Source of the DNA: DATKZH01 sp035528065
Lineage (GTDB): Bacteria; Planctomycetota; Planctomycetia; Pirellulales; Thermoguttaceae
DNA: 64,000 nt
Direction of reading: 5' to 3'
NCBI GenBank assembly: GCA_035528065.1
Contig: DATKZH010000207.1
Span: forward strand, 1 to 64,000
This document shows, in pieces, positions 56,187-64,000 of this stretch. Both the position numbers and the translations under genes were made by a program. How positions within the stretch are numbered: position 1 is the first letter of the stretch; every line of letters begins with the position of its first letter. The notes under the pieces are model-generated. The model was given only the letters and a program-made list of their open reading frames with translations. It did no database searches and was not told the DNA's origin.

Positions 56187-56543
56187 CTACGAGTTCTCCC
56201 CCCGGAGCACGGCCAGGGCGGCCGTTTCATCCTCGGCAAGGTAGAGGACTTGCTCGAAGCGGATCAAGGCCAGGATTTCCATCACGGGCGGCCGAATCGA
56301 GTGGACCACCATCGTCCCGCCCGCCTCGCGAAACCGCTTGTGCACGACCAACAGCCACGCCAGGCATATCGAATCGATCAAGGTGATGCCGGCCAGGCTG
56401 ATCAAGACGCGTCGGGCGTAGCCGCCGGGGCCGAGCAGGGTATCGAGCGGCTCCGAGTCGGGCGGTACGTCGCTTCGCACGATAGGCCCCGCAATCTCCA
56501 CCCGCAGCACGTCTCCTTCGTCGGATAGTAGTTTCAGGTCCAT
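56187..56543 (-). CDS. STAS-domain protein (anti-sigma antagonist type)
   Basis: 118 aa, a single STAS domain: VLRVEIAGPIVRSD, RVLISLAGITLIDSICLAWL, HKRFREAGGTMVVHS. In SpoIIAA-like antagonists the phosphorylated serine is the second of DSSGL; here the sequence is DSICL (D57, S58, I59), so the usual phospho-site is lost although a serine precedes it. It could bind partners constitutively. It lies upstream of the retron RNA on the same strand, separated by a hairpin and a promoter; a functional link is unproven. Confidence 0.85.
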   Translation of the reverse strand: MDLKLLSDEGDVLRVEIAGPIVRSDVPPDSEPLDTLLGPGGYARRVLISLAGITLIDSICLAWLLVVHKRFREAGGTMVVHSIRPPVMEILALIRFEQVLYLAEDETAALAVLRGENS

Positions 56544-57338
56544 GGGTCACCCACCAGTGCACCACACGTGTCGATCCCCCGCAATCGGTCCCAACCGAAC
56601 CGACGAGTGCTCCCCGTGCCGGCCCCTTTGTCTGTTTTATGGAAGAATGCACTACCCCGCATGGCACCGGCGGCATTCGAAATGGCAACCGGCTGAAACG
56701 AACCTCTTTCTGCATTATGTTAGGTTTTCTCCATCTTGCCAGTACCTCCCCTAGACCGAGGGAGATGCGCCACCAGGAGGTGGCAATAATCGGAAGTGCT
56801 TTCCATCACTCCAGGGCGGGGGGCATCCCGATCGGGCGTACCCACTCCATCGGACTATATAAAATCACATCCGTAGAGGGGTACGGTCAATGGAGGTCTC
56901 TCCCAGCGACCGTTCCGTCCCGGCGAAACGGTACGTTCCATCCCTTCCTGAGGGCCGGTTCTTTCGGTCCCTCGTGCTTCCTCCACGGGGACTAACCTAC
57001 CCTTTGATAATGGAGTAGTGCTCCGCTTCGTCATGGAGGGGTGCTCCGCAAGCCGCCCGCCGGGTGGTGGAGCTTCCGTCTGGGAGAGAGTTGTTGATAC
57101 TCGCGCGCCCAAGTGTCCCGCACGCGTAAATGCCTGGCACGAGGATTGTCGTGCGACGAAGGGGCCGAACACGCGCGGAGGCGCGGGCGACGGAATCAAA
57201 CAAGGCATCGCAGGATGCCGGGGGCTGCAACGTGTGGTCGGCGACTCCGACGTGCGCAACCACGTCGGGCGTCAACGCCCCAATCCTTGAATGACGTGCT
57301 GAGGTGACGGCCCATGCTCTTCGTTCCTCCGCAGGGTA
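56544..57338. other. intergenic region
   Basis: 795 bases before the hybrid kinase. No domain-bearing frame, repeat or RNA was recognised. The promoters of the STAS gene (minus) and of the kinase (plus) should lie here. Confidence 0.4.
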
Positions 57339-60263
57339 ATGGTAAAGCTCATGAGGCAGCAACTTCGGGTTAGCGATATGCTCAGAGCCGAAATCAAGGA
57401 CCTCACTACCGATCGCTTGATCACTTCCTCCCGGGTTTGGCGGGAGGTCGGGGACGTCATGAGCCGGGACGTAACGGTCATCTCTCCGGCGGCAACCGTC
57501 GTTACGGCCGCGGAGATGATGTCGGAAAAGAACGTCTCTTGCATCGTGGTTCAGGAGGACGCCCGGCTGGTGGGGATACTCACCGAAACCGACTTCCTCA
57601 AGAGAGTGACGGCCGACGAGCGCGGTTCTCGCGAGATCCGGGTTGCCGAGATCATGTCCCGGCCGGTGGAGAGCATCTCCTCCGATCTGTCCGTTTTCGA
57701 TGCCAGCCGGGTCATGGCACAGAGGCGCGTCAAGCGTCTGCCGATCGTCGACCAAGGACGGTTGGTGGGTATCGTGACGCAAACCGATCTGGTTCGGGCC
57801 CTCACGTCCTGCGGGATGTGGACGGGCGTTGCCCAAATCATGACCCGGGAGGTGGTCGCCGTTTCGAGGAAGGCGGCGCTGGCCGAGGCGGCGAAAGTGA
57901 TGCACTCCCACGACATCTCCTGCATCCTCGCCGTGGAAGGAGAACAGCCCGTCGGCGTTCTCACCAAAAGGGATATTCTCAAACGCGTCATCGCACGACG
58001 CCGCGATCCCGGTCAGACCACCGTGGACGAGGTGATGTCGGCGCCGGTGATCGGGATCCCTTCCTACTACTCCGTCTTCAGTGCCAGCCGGACGATGGCC
58101 CAGAAGCGAGTCCGCCGACTCGTGGTCCGGGAAGACGGCCGCGTGTGTGGCATCGTGGCCCAGACCGACATCTTCCGAGCCGTCGGTCGGAAAATGGAGG
58201 AAGAGGAAGCGGAGAACCTCGCCTTGCTCGAGGCGTCGGAAAACAGCGTGTTCACGATCGACCGGGAAGGAAACACGACGTACGTGAACCCGGCGATGCT
58301 GCGGCTTCTCGAAGTCGAGGACCCGAGCGAGCTGGTCGGTCAACCGTTCCTGCCGGAGCGGTTCTGGCTGAATCCGCAGGGCCGGACTCCGCTGTTGCAG
58401 GAACTGGAGAGCGGGAATACCGACGTCAAGGAGCTTTCGCTGAAGACCAGCCGCGGCAAACGGATCCACGTCACCCTGTTCTTCACGTTCACCAAGAACG
58501 CCAACGGCGAGATCAACGGAAGCCAGGGGATGCTTTACGACGTGACGGACAAGAAGGAGCTGGCGACCCTGAGAGAAGCGGAGCAGGCACTCCGGGAAAG
58601 CGAACGGCGCTATCGGCTGCTTGCCGAGAACGCCAAGGACGTCATCTGGACTTCCGATCTCGATTTACGGTGGACCTACGTGAGTCCTTCCATCGAGCTG
58701 CTCAGCGGCTACACGGCCGCGGAGACCATGCGTCAAACCGTCGCCGAGATCCTCGCCTCGTCTTCTGCGGCGGTTGCCTTCCAGGCGCTCGGAGAGCAGC
58801 TTGCCTTGGCCAAGGAGCATGGAGACGCGGCAACCCGGACGTGGACCCGCGAGCTCGAGGTTGCGCGCAACGATGGCTCGACCCTCTGGGCCGAGGCGAA
58901 GGTCTCGTTCGTGTGCGGTGAGGATGGCGAGCCGGTCGGCCTGGTGGGCGTCGTCCGGGACGTCACGGAGCGAAGACGCGCGGATGAGGAGCTGAAGCAA
59001 TACGCCGTCACCCTGGAAGCGGCGAACAGGGCAATGCATGAGTCCTATCTCGCGGCGCAATCGGCCACCAAAGCCAAGACCGAGTTCCTGGCGAACATGA
59101 GCCACGAGATCCGCACCCCCATGACGGCGATCCTCGGCTTCGCCGACGTGCTGGCCGAACGACTCGAAAGACCCGAGGATACGGAGGCCATCGAGACCAT
59201 CAAGCGAAACGGACGGTACCTGCTGGAAATCATCAACGACATCCTCGACCTGTCGCGAATTGAGACGGGCAAGCTCCAAGTCGAGCGGATCCCCTGTTCA
59301 CCCCAAGAGATCGTCGAAGGGGTCGTCTCCCTGATGAGAGTTCGGGCGGCTGCCAAGGAATTGGCGCTGACTACCGAGTACGCCGGGCCGATCCCGACGG
59401 TCGTCGCCACCGATCCCCTCCGCCTCAGGCAGATCCTGATCAACCTGGTCGGCAACGCCGTCAAGTTTACGGAAACGGGGACCGTGCGGGTCGTCGTCGA
59501 ACTCGTCCAAACCGAGGGAGATGAGCCGAAGCTGCGCTTCGACGTGATCGATACCGGCCTCGGCATGAACGAGCATCAGGTCAAGAGGCTCTTCCGACCG
59601 TTCGTGCAGGGCGACACGTCGACCACCCGCAAGTATGGAGGCAGCGGCCTGGGGCTGACGATCGCCAAACGAACGGCCGGCTTGTTGGGCGGCGACGTCA
59701 CGGTGACCAGTGCGCCCGGCAAAGGCAGCACCTTCAGCGTGACCATCGCCACCGGGCCGCTCGACGGGGTCCCACTGGCCGGCCCCTCGAGCCAAGATCC
59801 CTCGGCCGAAGAGCAGGCGACTCCGGCAGCGGCCAAATCCCCAACCCGACTCAACTGCCGGATCCTCCTGGCCGAAGACGGCCCGGACAACCAGCGGCTG
59901 ATCACGCTGGTCCTGCGCAAGGCCGGTGCCGAGGTGACGGTCTGCGAAGACGGGAAACAGGTTGTCGACCGGGTGCTCGGCCCTCGTCCGGAACCGGCCG
60001 GCACGCCCGACCAGGGCGCCAAGCCCTTCGACGTGATCCTGATGGACATGCAGATGCCCGTCTTGGACGGCTACGAAGCGACCCGCCGACTCCGCGACGC
60101 CGGGTATCGAGATCCGATCGTCGCCTTGACCGCGCACGCCATGAAAGGCGATCGAGAGAAATGCATCGAGGCGGGCTGCGACGGCTACATCGCCAAGCCC
60201 ATCGACCACCAGCAACTGCTGGAGACCGTCGCGCAGTATGTGCCGGCCTCCAGAACGACTTGA
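57339..60263 (+). CDS. hybrid histidine kinase with four CBS motifs and two PAS domains
   Basis: 974 aa; ATGs at 57339, 57351 and 57378 are all possible starts. No membrane segment, so cytoplasmic. Order: four CBS motifs in two pairs (about 39-280: DVMSRDVTVISPAATVVTAA, EIMSRPVESISSDLSVFDAS, QIMTREVVAVSRKAALAEAA, EVMSAPVIGIPSYYSVFSAS), PAS (about 290-400), PAS/PAC (about 415-550), HisKA with MSHEIRTPM (H589), HATPase with NLVGNAVKF, DTGLGM, GSGLGL, then a receiver domain LMDMQMPVLDGYEATRRL (D903). CBS pairs bind adenine nucleotides or similar ligands, so energy-state sensing is a reasonable inference. No separate response regulator is near; a phosphorelay to a distant partner is likely. Confidence 0.93.
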   Translation: MVKLMRQQLRVSDMLRAEIKDLTTDRLITSSRVWREVGDVMSRDVTVISPAATVVTAAEMMSEKNVSCIVVQEDARLVGILTETDFLKRVTADERGSREIRVAEIMSRPVESISSDLSVFDASRVMAQRRVKRLPIVDQGRLVGIVTQTDLVRALTSCGMWTGVAQIMTREVVAVSRKAALAEAAKVMHSHDISCILAVEGEQPVGVLTKRDILKRVIARRRDPGQTTVDEVMSAPVIGIPSYYSVFSASRTMAQKRVRRLVVREDGRVCGIVAQTDIFRAVGRKMEEEEAENLALLEASENSVFTIDREGNTTYVNPAMLRLLEVEDPSELVGQPFLPERFWLNPQGRTPLLQELESGNTDVKELSLKTSRGKRIHVTLFFTFTKNANGEINGSQGMLYDVTDKKELATLREAEQALRESERRYRLLAENAKDVIWTSDLDLRWTYVSPSIELLSGYTAAETMRQTVAEILASSSAAVAFQALGEQLALAKEHGDAATRTWTRELEVARNDGSTLWAEAKVSFVCGEDGEPVGLVGVVRDVTERRRADEELKQYAVTLEAANRAMHESYLAAQSATKAKTEFLANMSHEIRTPMTAILGFADVLAERLERPEDTEAIETIKRNGRYLLEIINDILDLSRIETGKLQVERIPCSPQEIVEGVVSLMRVRAAAKELALTTEYAGPIPTVVATDPLRLRQILINLVGNAVKFTETGTVRVVVELVQTEGDEPKLRFDVIDTGLGMNEHQVKRLFRPFVQGDTSTTRKYGGSGLGLTIAKRTAGLLGGDVTVTSAPGKGSTFSVTIATGPLDGVPLAGPSSQDPSAEEQATPAAAKSPTRLNCRILLAEDGPDNQRLITLVLRKAGAEVTVCEDGKQVVDRVLGPRPEPAGTPDQGAKPFDVILMDMQMPVLDGYEATRRLRDAGYRDPIVALTAHAMKGDREKCIEAGCDGYIAKPIDHQQLLETVAQYVPASRTT

Positions 60264-60308
60264 GGGCTTCTCGCAACCCCCGATCACGTCGCGCGGGGGC
60301 ACCTTCCC

Positions 60309-60464
60309 CTCGTACCCGGGCTCTGCCTGGGAACGCGCGGGTCCGGCAGGCTCCCCCTGTCTTGCCTGTGCTCTACGATTGCGTCCCCATCATCGTGGCC
60401 TGCCCGGCTTTGCGCGAGACGGAGCCTCGCGGTAGTGCGTTCCCAGGCAGAGCCTGGCAACGAG
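60309..60464. repeat. REPIN-like inverted pair
   Basis: Two 28-base arms (60309-60336 and 60437-60464) are inverted copies with 25 of 28 positions matching; each contains its own palindrome around GGCTCTGCCTGGG. About 100 bases with a GCGAG..CTCGC hairpin lie between. This is the shape of paired REP elements mobilised by a RAYT transposase elsewhere in the genome. It fills the 309-base gap between the hybrid kinase and the next gene. Confidence 0.65.
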
Positions 60465-60572
60465 GACAAACGCTAGAGCAGAGATGGTGCGTTTTGCGCA
60501 CCCCGTGGGCTACTCCCGCGACGTGCCCACCGGGAAGCGCACCCGTCGCGGGGAGAGGCGCTCGACGGGCGG

Positions 60573-63500
60573 TCATTGCTGCACGATGCACCCGATGCTC
60601 CTCGGGCCGATCTCGAACCTGAGCTCCGCCCGATCGCCGACCGCGGTTGCGTCGACGGGCCTCTCGTTCCAGCAGTCGAAGTACTGGGCGCCGTCGCGAT
60701 GCTCCACGGCCATCAATTTGCCGCGGAGCGTGCGGTAATTCGCATTAAGCAACGTCCACACGGTCTTCTTTTGCGTGGAGAAACGGTTTGCGAACAGGTT
60801 GGGCACCTCGGTGCGGACCAGCGGCTCCACGTCGGTCGAAGTGAACGCGTCGGCGTGGGCATGCTGGACGCGGAACGCCCGGCGGTAGAACGCCCGGGAG
60901 TGCTCGTCGGTGAGCAGGCACGTGCCTTTGAGGTAGTAGCCGTCGCCGTTGAAGAAGGGATACTTGAGCAAGTACCAGTTCCCGTTCTCCAGGGGCACGG
61001 AGTAGATCAGCTCGAAGGTCTTGAAGTCGGGCAGCGCGAACCGCTGCAAGTTGACGTAATGCGGGGCCACCTCGTCGTATCCGCTCCGGTGCCCGTAAAG
61101 GGGCACGTGGCCGAACGCGCCGTCGAGGTACTGGCAGGCCACGTCGGCCGGCACGTATTCGCAGTAGGTGGCGATCTCCGGCGGCACGGCCTCGCGGATC
61201 TGGCGGGTGAGGACCCACTCGCCGGGCGACGTCCCCATCGGCGTCCGGTGCCCGTGATCTTCCGCGTAGCAGGTGCGATGCGTCATGCACTTGCCGAGCT
61301 CGTCGAGATACATGCCGCTGGGGCGGATTTCGTGGGCGACGCGGCGGTAGGCCGCCGCCAGGTAGTCTCGCCACGCCGGCACGTAGGGGCACATCGAGTG
61401 GGCATCGTAGTCGTCGTGATAGAGCATCCGGCCGTCCTGTTGCCGGACCGCCCACTGCTTGCGCTGGTCATTCGACGGCTTCTGCGACTTCGTGGAGACC
61501 AGGTAGCCGTCGAGATAGAGCCCGACCGGGACTTCCTGCTCCCGGCACCGCCTCACCGCCTCGACGAATCGCTCCTTGCCGCCGAGCTGGTGGTAGTGGT
61601 CGTAGTCGCCCCAATGGCCGTACTCCTCCGACTTCGCCCAGGCGAAGAGGTGCATGTAGTCGCACGCCCCCAAGGCTTCGCGGATCTCTCGGGACTTGCC
61701 GACCAGGTCGAGCCGCTCGTCGATCGGACGGCTCATCGGGGAGGTCGGGGAGTAGCTGGGGAAAGCGAACACGCGCGCGAACCACGGCTTGCGGGGCACC
61801 ATCGGCTCGTACCACGTCTTCACCCAGCTCCGGTACACGTGGAACTGATCCTTCCAGTCGCCGGGCACGACGGCTACCTGCACGGGCACCGACTCCCACG
61901 TTTCGCCGGGCGGGACCATTTGGGGCAAGAACTCCAGCGAGTAGGCGCCGCCCGTCTCGTCCTTCTCCACGCGATGCCACCGGAACACCCCCTCCAGATC
62001 GCGGGGCATGAAGCAGATGCCGGCTCCGATCACCGGGTTGAAGAAGCCGTCGACCTGAAGCGGGTGACTCTCGCCGATCTCGTCCCGCCAGAAGCAGGGC
62101 ACGCGGTTGATCACGCCGCCCCGCCGGGCGCAGAAGTACCACGTGTCGTCGACCGAGCCGATCCGCAAGCCGGAAACGCACGGGAAGAACAGCGCTGCCG
62201 TGACCGGGGTCTTCCCCGTGTTGAGAAGCCCCAGGGAGAGGACTGCCGCGTTGCGGTCGGTCTTGCGTGCCTCGAACTGCGCGCGAAGGGAGACGTCTTC
62301 GTCCGAGTACGTGGCCACGGCCCGAAGCACGTCGCCGCGCTTCTCGACCTCCTCGACGTTCCACTGGGAGGAGGGGAGTTCCCGGTCGTCGATCGTAAGC
62401 GAGAAGACCGGCCGGCCCGCAAGCTCCACGGCGCCCTGAAGCATCGGCGACCGGATCGTGTCCCAGGTGAGGCCGTCGGCGGCTCCAAACGCGATCGTTG
62501 CGTCGGAAAGCGGCGGCTTCTCGACCTCGGGATACCAAATCTCGTGAAGCTCGGGCTTCGGGACCCGCGGCTCGCCCGTGTTCGCCGTTACGCCCAGGAG
62601 CCCGAAGCTGGCGCTCGGCATGTTGTCGTGGAGGATGAGCCTGTTGGGCGACTTCCCAGGCGACGGGGGCACGGCGTAGAGGGCCACGTCGTGCCCCACG
62701 CCGTATTCGCCCTTGGCCGCGTGGATCGGGAGCACGTGATCGGAGGTCCCGTCGGCATAGACGAGCTCGATGGTCATCCGCTCCGGCTCCGCGAGCATCC
62801 TGAGCGGCGTCGGGCGCCGCCAGTCCGCGCCGAAGGGCTCGCTCGATGGAAAGGCCGCCGCCAGGAGCAGCAACACCTCGCGAGCGTCGGGCGGCAGGTC
62901 GACCGCCAGCTTGTCTTCGCTCACGGTCCCGGAGGCAAAGATCGCCGACGGGTCGGTGGCGACCTCGAAGGGGATTCCTTCGACGGTGACGTGAGCCGCG
63001 GGGAACCAGGATCCGATCCCCATCCTCGGGATCATGAAGTGGTTGGGCGGCGCCGCTCGATCGGGGAGGGTGACCGTGACCAGTCCGTCCTTTCCGTTCG
63101 GCCAGGCGGCTTCGCGCGGCTCGAACGCGAGTATCTCCTCGATCGGCGTCCTGGGCGGTAGCGACGAATACTCGACGTAGTCGATCTCGATCTCCGCCGC
63201 GGGACTTAGGGAGTCGATGCCCACGGCCATCGAGGAGCCGACGCCCCGCTCGTCGAGCTTCTTGTGGAACACGTGCCAGCGCCCGTCGCCGTCGACGTCG
63301 CCCGGCTCCATCGCGTACGTGCTCGTCCGCTTGCCCTCGGCGTCCAACACGCCCAGGTAGAACGCGTATCCATACGGGCCGAACTTGCCCCGGGCGCGAT
63401 AGCGGACCGAGACGTAGGGCATCCGGGCCAGGTCGAGGCCGTCGGGCGGCTTGGCCGACCAGCGCATCGACTTCTGCTGGCCGGTCATCTGGAACCGCAC

Positions 63501-64000
63501 GGCGCCTTCGGTGGGCTCGATCCCGTGGTCGTCCGGCGGGCGCGGCGTCCAGTGGGGCGACGGCTGCCACGGGAAGTCCTCGACCTCGATCCGCACCTTT
63601 TCCGGCTCACGCGGTGCCTGACGGATCGGCTCGACGCCCTCCGGGACCTCGTCGGTGAACTCCATCTTCACCAGCAGCCGACCGCGGTCGCTCGGTGCGG
63701 GGCCGATGCGGATCGCCAGCCGCTCGATCGGGCTCGGCGGCGCGTAGCTCAGCACGTCGACCACCAGGACGTGCTCCCGGCCGTCCGCGACCAGCCGGTC
63801 GCGGCCCAGGAAATGCCGGGTGTGGGGCGACCCGTCCCAGGCCACCAGCAAGTAGCTGCCCGGGACGCTGCTCAGCTCCGAAGCGCGATATCGGAACACG
63901 AGGTAGCGCGGCTCGTGGCCCAGCTCCTCGGGCGCGAGCTCCCGCGTCCAGGTCATCACGCGGTCCCGGCCCGCGACCGAAAATTCCAGCCAGCCGTCGC
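60573..64000 (-). CDS. very large glycan-active protein, DUF6259-like, 5' end missing
   Basis: At least 1142 aa; the frame is open past the right edge (DGWLEFSVAGRDR precedes the first available GTG/ATG), so the start lies outside the window. N-terminal part has repeated carbohydrate-binding-like beta domains (YLVFRYRASEL; YVSVRYRARGKFGPYGYAFY). The C-terminal half is a TIM-barrel region resembling DUF6259 or GH36-type proteins: HLFAWAKSEEYGHWGDYDHY, VPVGLYLDGYLV, PSGMYLDELGKCMTH with acidic residues at strand ends that are candidate catalytic sites. It ends in a small beta domain (TVWTLLNANYRTLRG). Substrate and activity unknown; another member of the local set of giant extracytoplasmic glycan proteins. 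Confidence 0.75.
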   Translation of the reverse strand, partial: DGWLEFSVAGRDRVMTWTRELAPEELGHEPRYLVFRYRASELSSVPGSYLLVAWDGSPHTRHFLGRDRLVADGREHVLVVDVLSYAPPSPIERLAIRIGPAPSDRGRLLVKMEFTDEVPEGVEPIRQAPREPEKVRIEVEDFPWQPSPHWTPRPPDDHGIEPTEGAVRFQMTGQQKSMRWSAKPPDGLDLARMPYVSVRYRARGKFGPYGYAFYLGVLDAEGKRTSTYAMEPGDVDGDGRWHVFHKKLDERGVGSSMAVGIDSLSPAAEIEIDYVEYSSLPPRTPIEEILAFEPREAAWPNGKDGLVTVTLPDRAAPPNHFMIPRMGIGSWFPAAHVTVEGIPFEVATDPSAIFASGTVSEDKLAVDLPPDAREVLLLLAAAFPSSEPFGADWRRPTPLRMLAEPERMTIELVYADGTSDHVLPIHAAKGEYGVGHDVALYAVPPSPGKSPNRLILHDNMPSASFGLLGVTANTGEPRVPKPELHEIWYPEVEKPPLSDATIAFGAADGLTWDTIRSPMLQGAVELAGRPVFSLTIDDRELPSSQWNVEEVEKRGDVLRAVATYSDEDVSLRAQFEARKTDRNAAVLSLGLLNTGKTPVTAALFFPCVSGLRIGSVDDTWYFCARRGGVINRVPCFWRDEIGESHPLQVDGFFNPVIGAGICFMPRDLEGVFRWHRVEKDETGGAYSLEFLPQMVPPGETWESVPVQVAVVPGDWKDQFHVYRSWVKTWYEPMVPRKPWFARVFAFPSYSPTSPMSRPIDERLDLVGKSREIREALGACDYMHLFAWAKSEEYGHWGDYDHYHQLGGKERFVEAVRRCREQEVPVGLYLDGYLVSTKSQKPSNDQRKQWAVRQQDGRMLYHDDYDAHSMCPYVPAWRDYLAAAYRRVAHEIRPSGMYLDELGKCMTHRTCYAEDHGHRTPMGTSPGEWVLTRQIREAVPPEIATYCEYVPADVACQYLDGAFGHVPLYGHRSGYDEVAPHYVNLQRFALPDFKTFELIYSVPLENGNWYLLKYPFFNGDGYYLKGTCLLTDEHSRAFYRRAFRVQHAHADAFTSTDVEPLVRTEVPNLFANRFSTQKKTVWTLLNANYRTLRGKLMAVEHRDGAQYFDCWNERPVDATAVGDRAELRFEIGPRSIGCIVQQ

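Noticed and set aside
55883..56239. 119-codon N-terminal extension of the reverse transcriptase
   Set aside because: It would translate through the RNA hairpins, is Arg/Gly-rich without similarity to RTs, and the GTG at 55882 has a well-placed GGGAGG.
55112..56386. 424-codon plus-strand frame over the retron region
   Set aside because: Antisense to the RT and STAS genes with no domain or ribosome site; the minus-strand genes have strong motif support.

Overview
The window is high-GC bacterial DNA that reads as a planctomycete, probably of the Pirellulales type. Support comes from tandem DUF1559 pilin-like secreted proteins, a giant beta-helix surface protein with the planctomycete N-terminal sorting motif (LEALENRLVLS), an FG-GAP/ASPIC-UnbV protein paired with a TPR protein, an ECF sigma factor next to a Ser/Thr kinase with a PEGA domain, a PEP-CTERM protein, and several very long secreted carbohydrate-active proteins. 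Species cannot be named from the sequence alone. No rRNA, tRNA or CRISPR array was recognised.

Layout. 1-4.0 kb: the end of a GltD-like flavoprotein overlapping a cysteine-type formate dehydrogenase alpha subunit with a NuoG-like Fe-S arm. 4.0-12.1 kb (minus strand): SGNH hydrolase, mnmE, FG-GAP/ASPIC protein, TPR protein and two tandem DUF1559 genes, one of them frameshifted. 12.5-18.2 kb: small lipoprotein, yidC with a PDZ insertion, metallophosphoesterase, tsaB. 18.6-23.0 kb: an integrase remnant abutting the 3' end of the beta-helix gene. 23.2-28.1 kb: the conserved operon phoH - HD/7TM phosphodiesterase - ybeY - CNNM/HlyC, interrupted by a heptanucleotide repeat tract. 28.3-32.3 kb: zinc-ribbon protein, cdsA, uppS and purA, with a probable terminator and possible RNA upstream of purA. 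33.9-53.4 kb: large secreted glycan-degradation proteins (GH2-like, hairpin-type, GH172/DUF2961, heparinase-like) mixed with a PEP-CTERM protein, a pRiA4b-like protein, a CDF metal transporter, the kinase/sigma pair and a PEGA protein. 54.0-56.5 kb: a glycosyltransferase, then a retron-like unit beside a STAS gene. 57.3-60.3 kb: a CBS-PAS-PAS hybrid histidine kinase. 60.6-64 kb: another giant glycan-active protein running off the window.

The standout is the retron-like unit at 54.9-56.1 kb on the minus strand. The reverse transcriptase carries the retron signatures NAxxH and VTG as well as YADD. Just upstream sits a compact RNA candidate: a sigma70-like promoter whose predicted start falls at the first base of a 9-nt inverted repeat (a1), then short hairpins including an 8-bp stem with a UUU loop, a 10-bp hairpin, and the matching a2 repeat. 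No recognised retron effector is adjacent. The msr/msd assignment is inference from the sequence and needs experimental or covariance support.

Mobile and repeated DNA is spread between genes: a 121-bp MITE with 15-bp inverted ends placed exactly at the stop codon of the CDF gene, a REPIN-like inverted pair, short palindromic intergenic repeats shared between distant sites, and minisatellite tracts.
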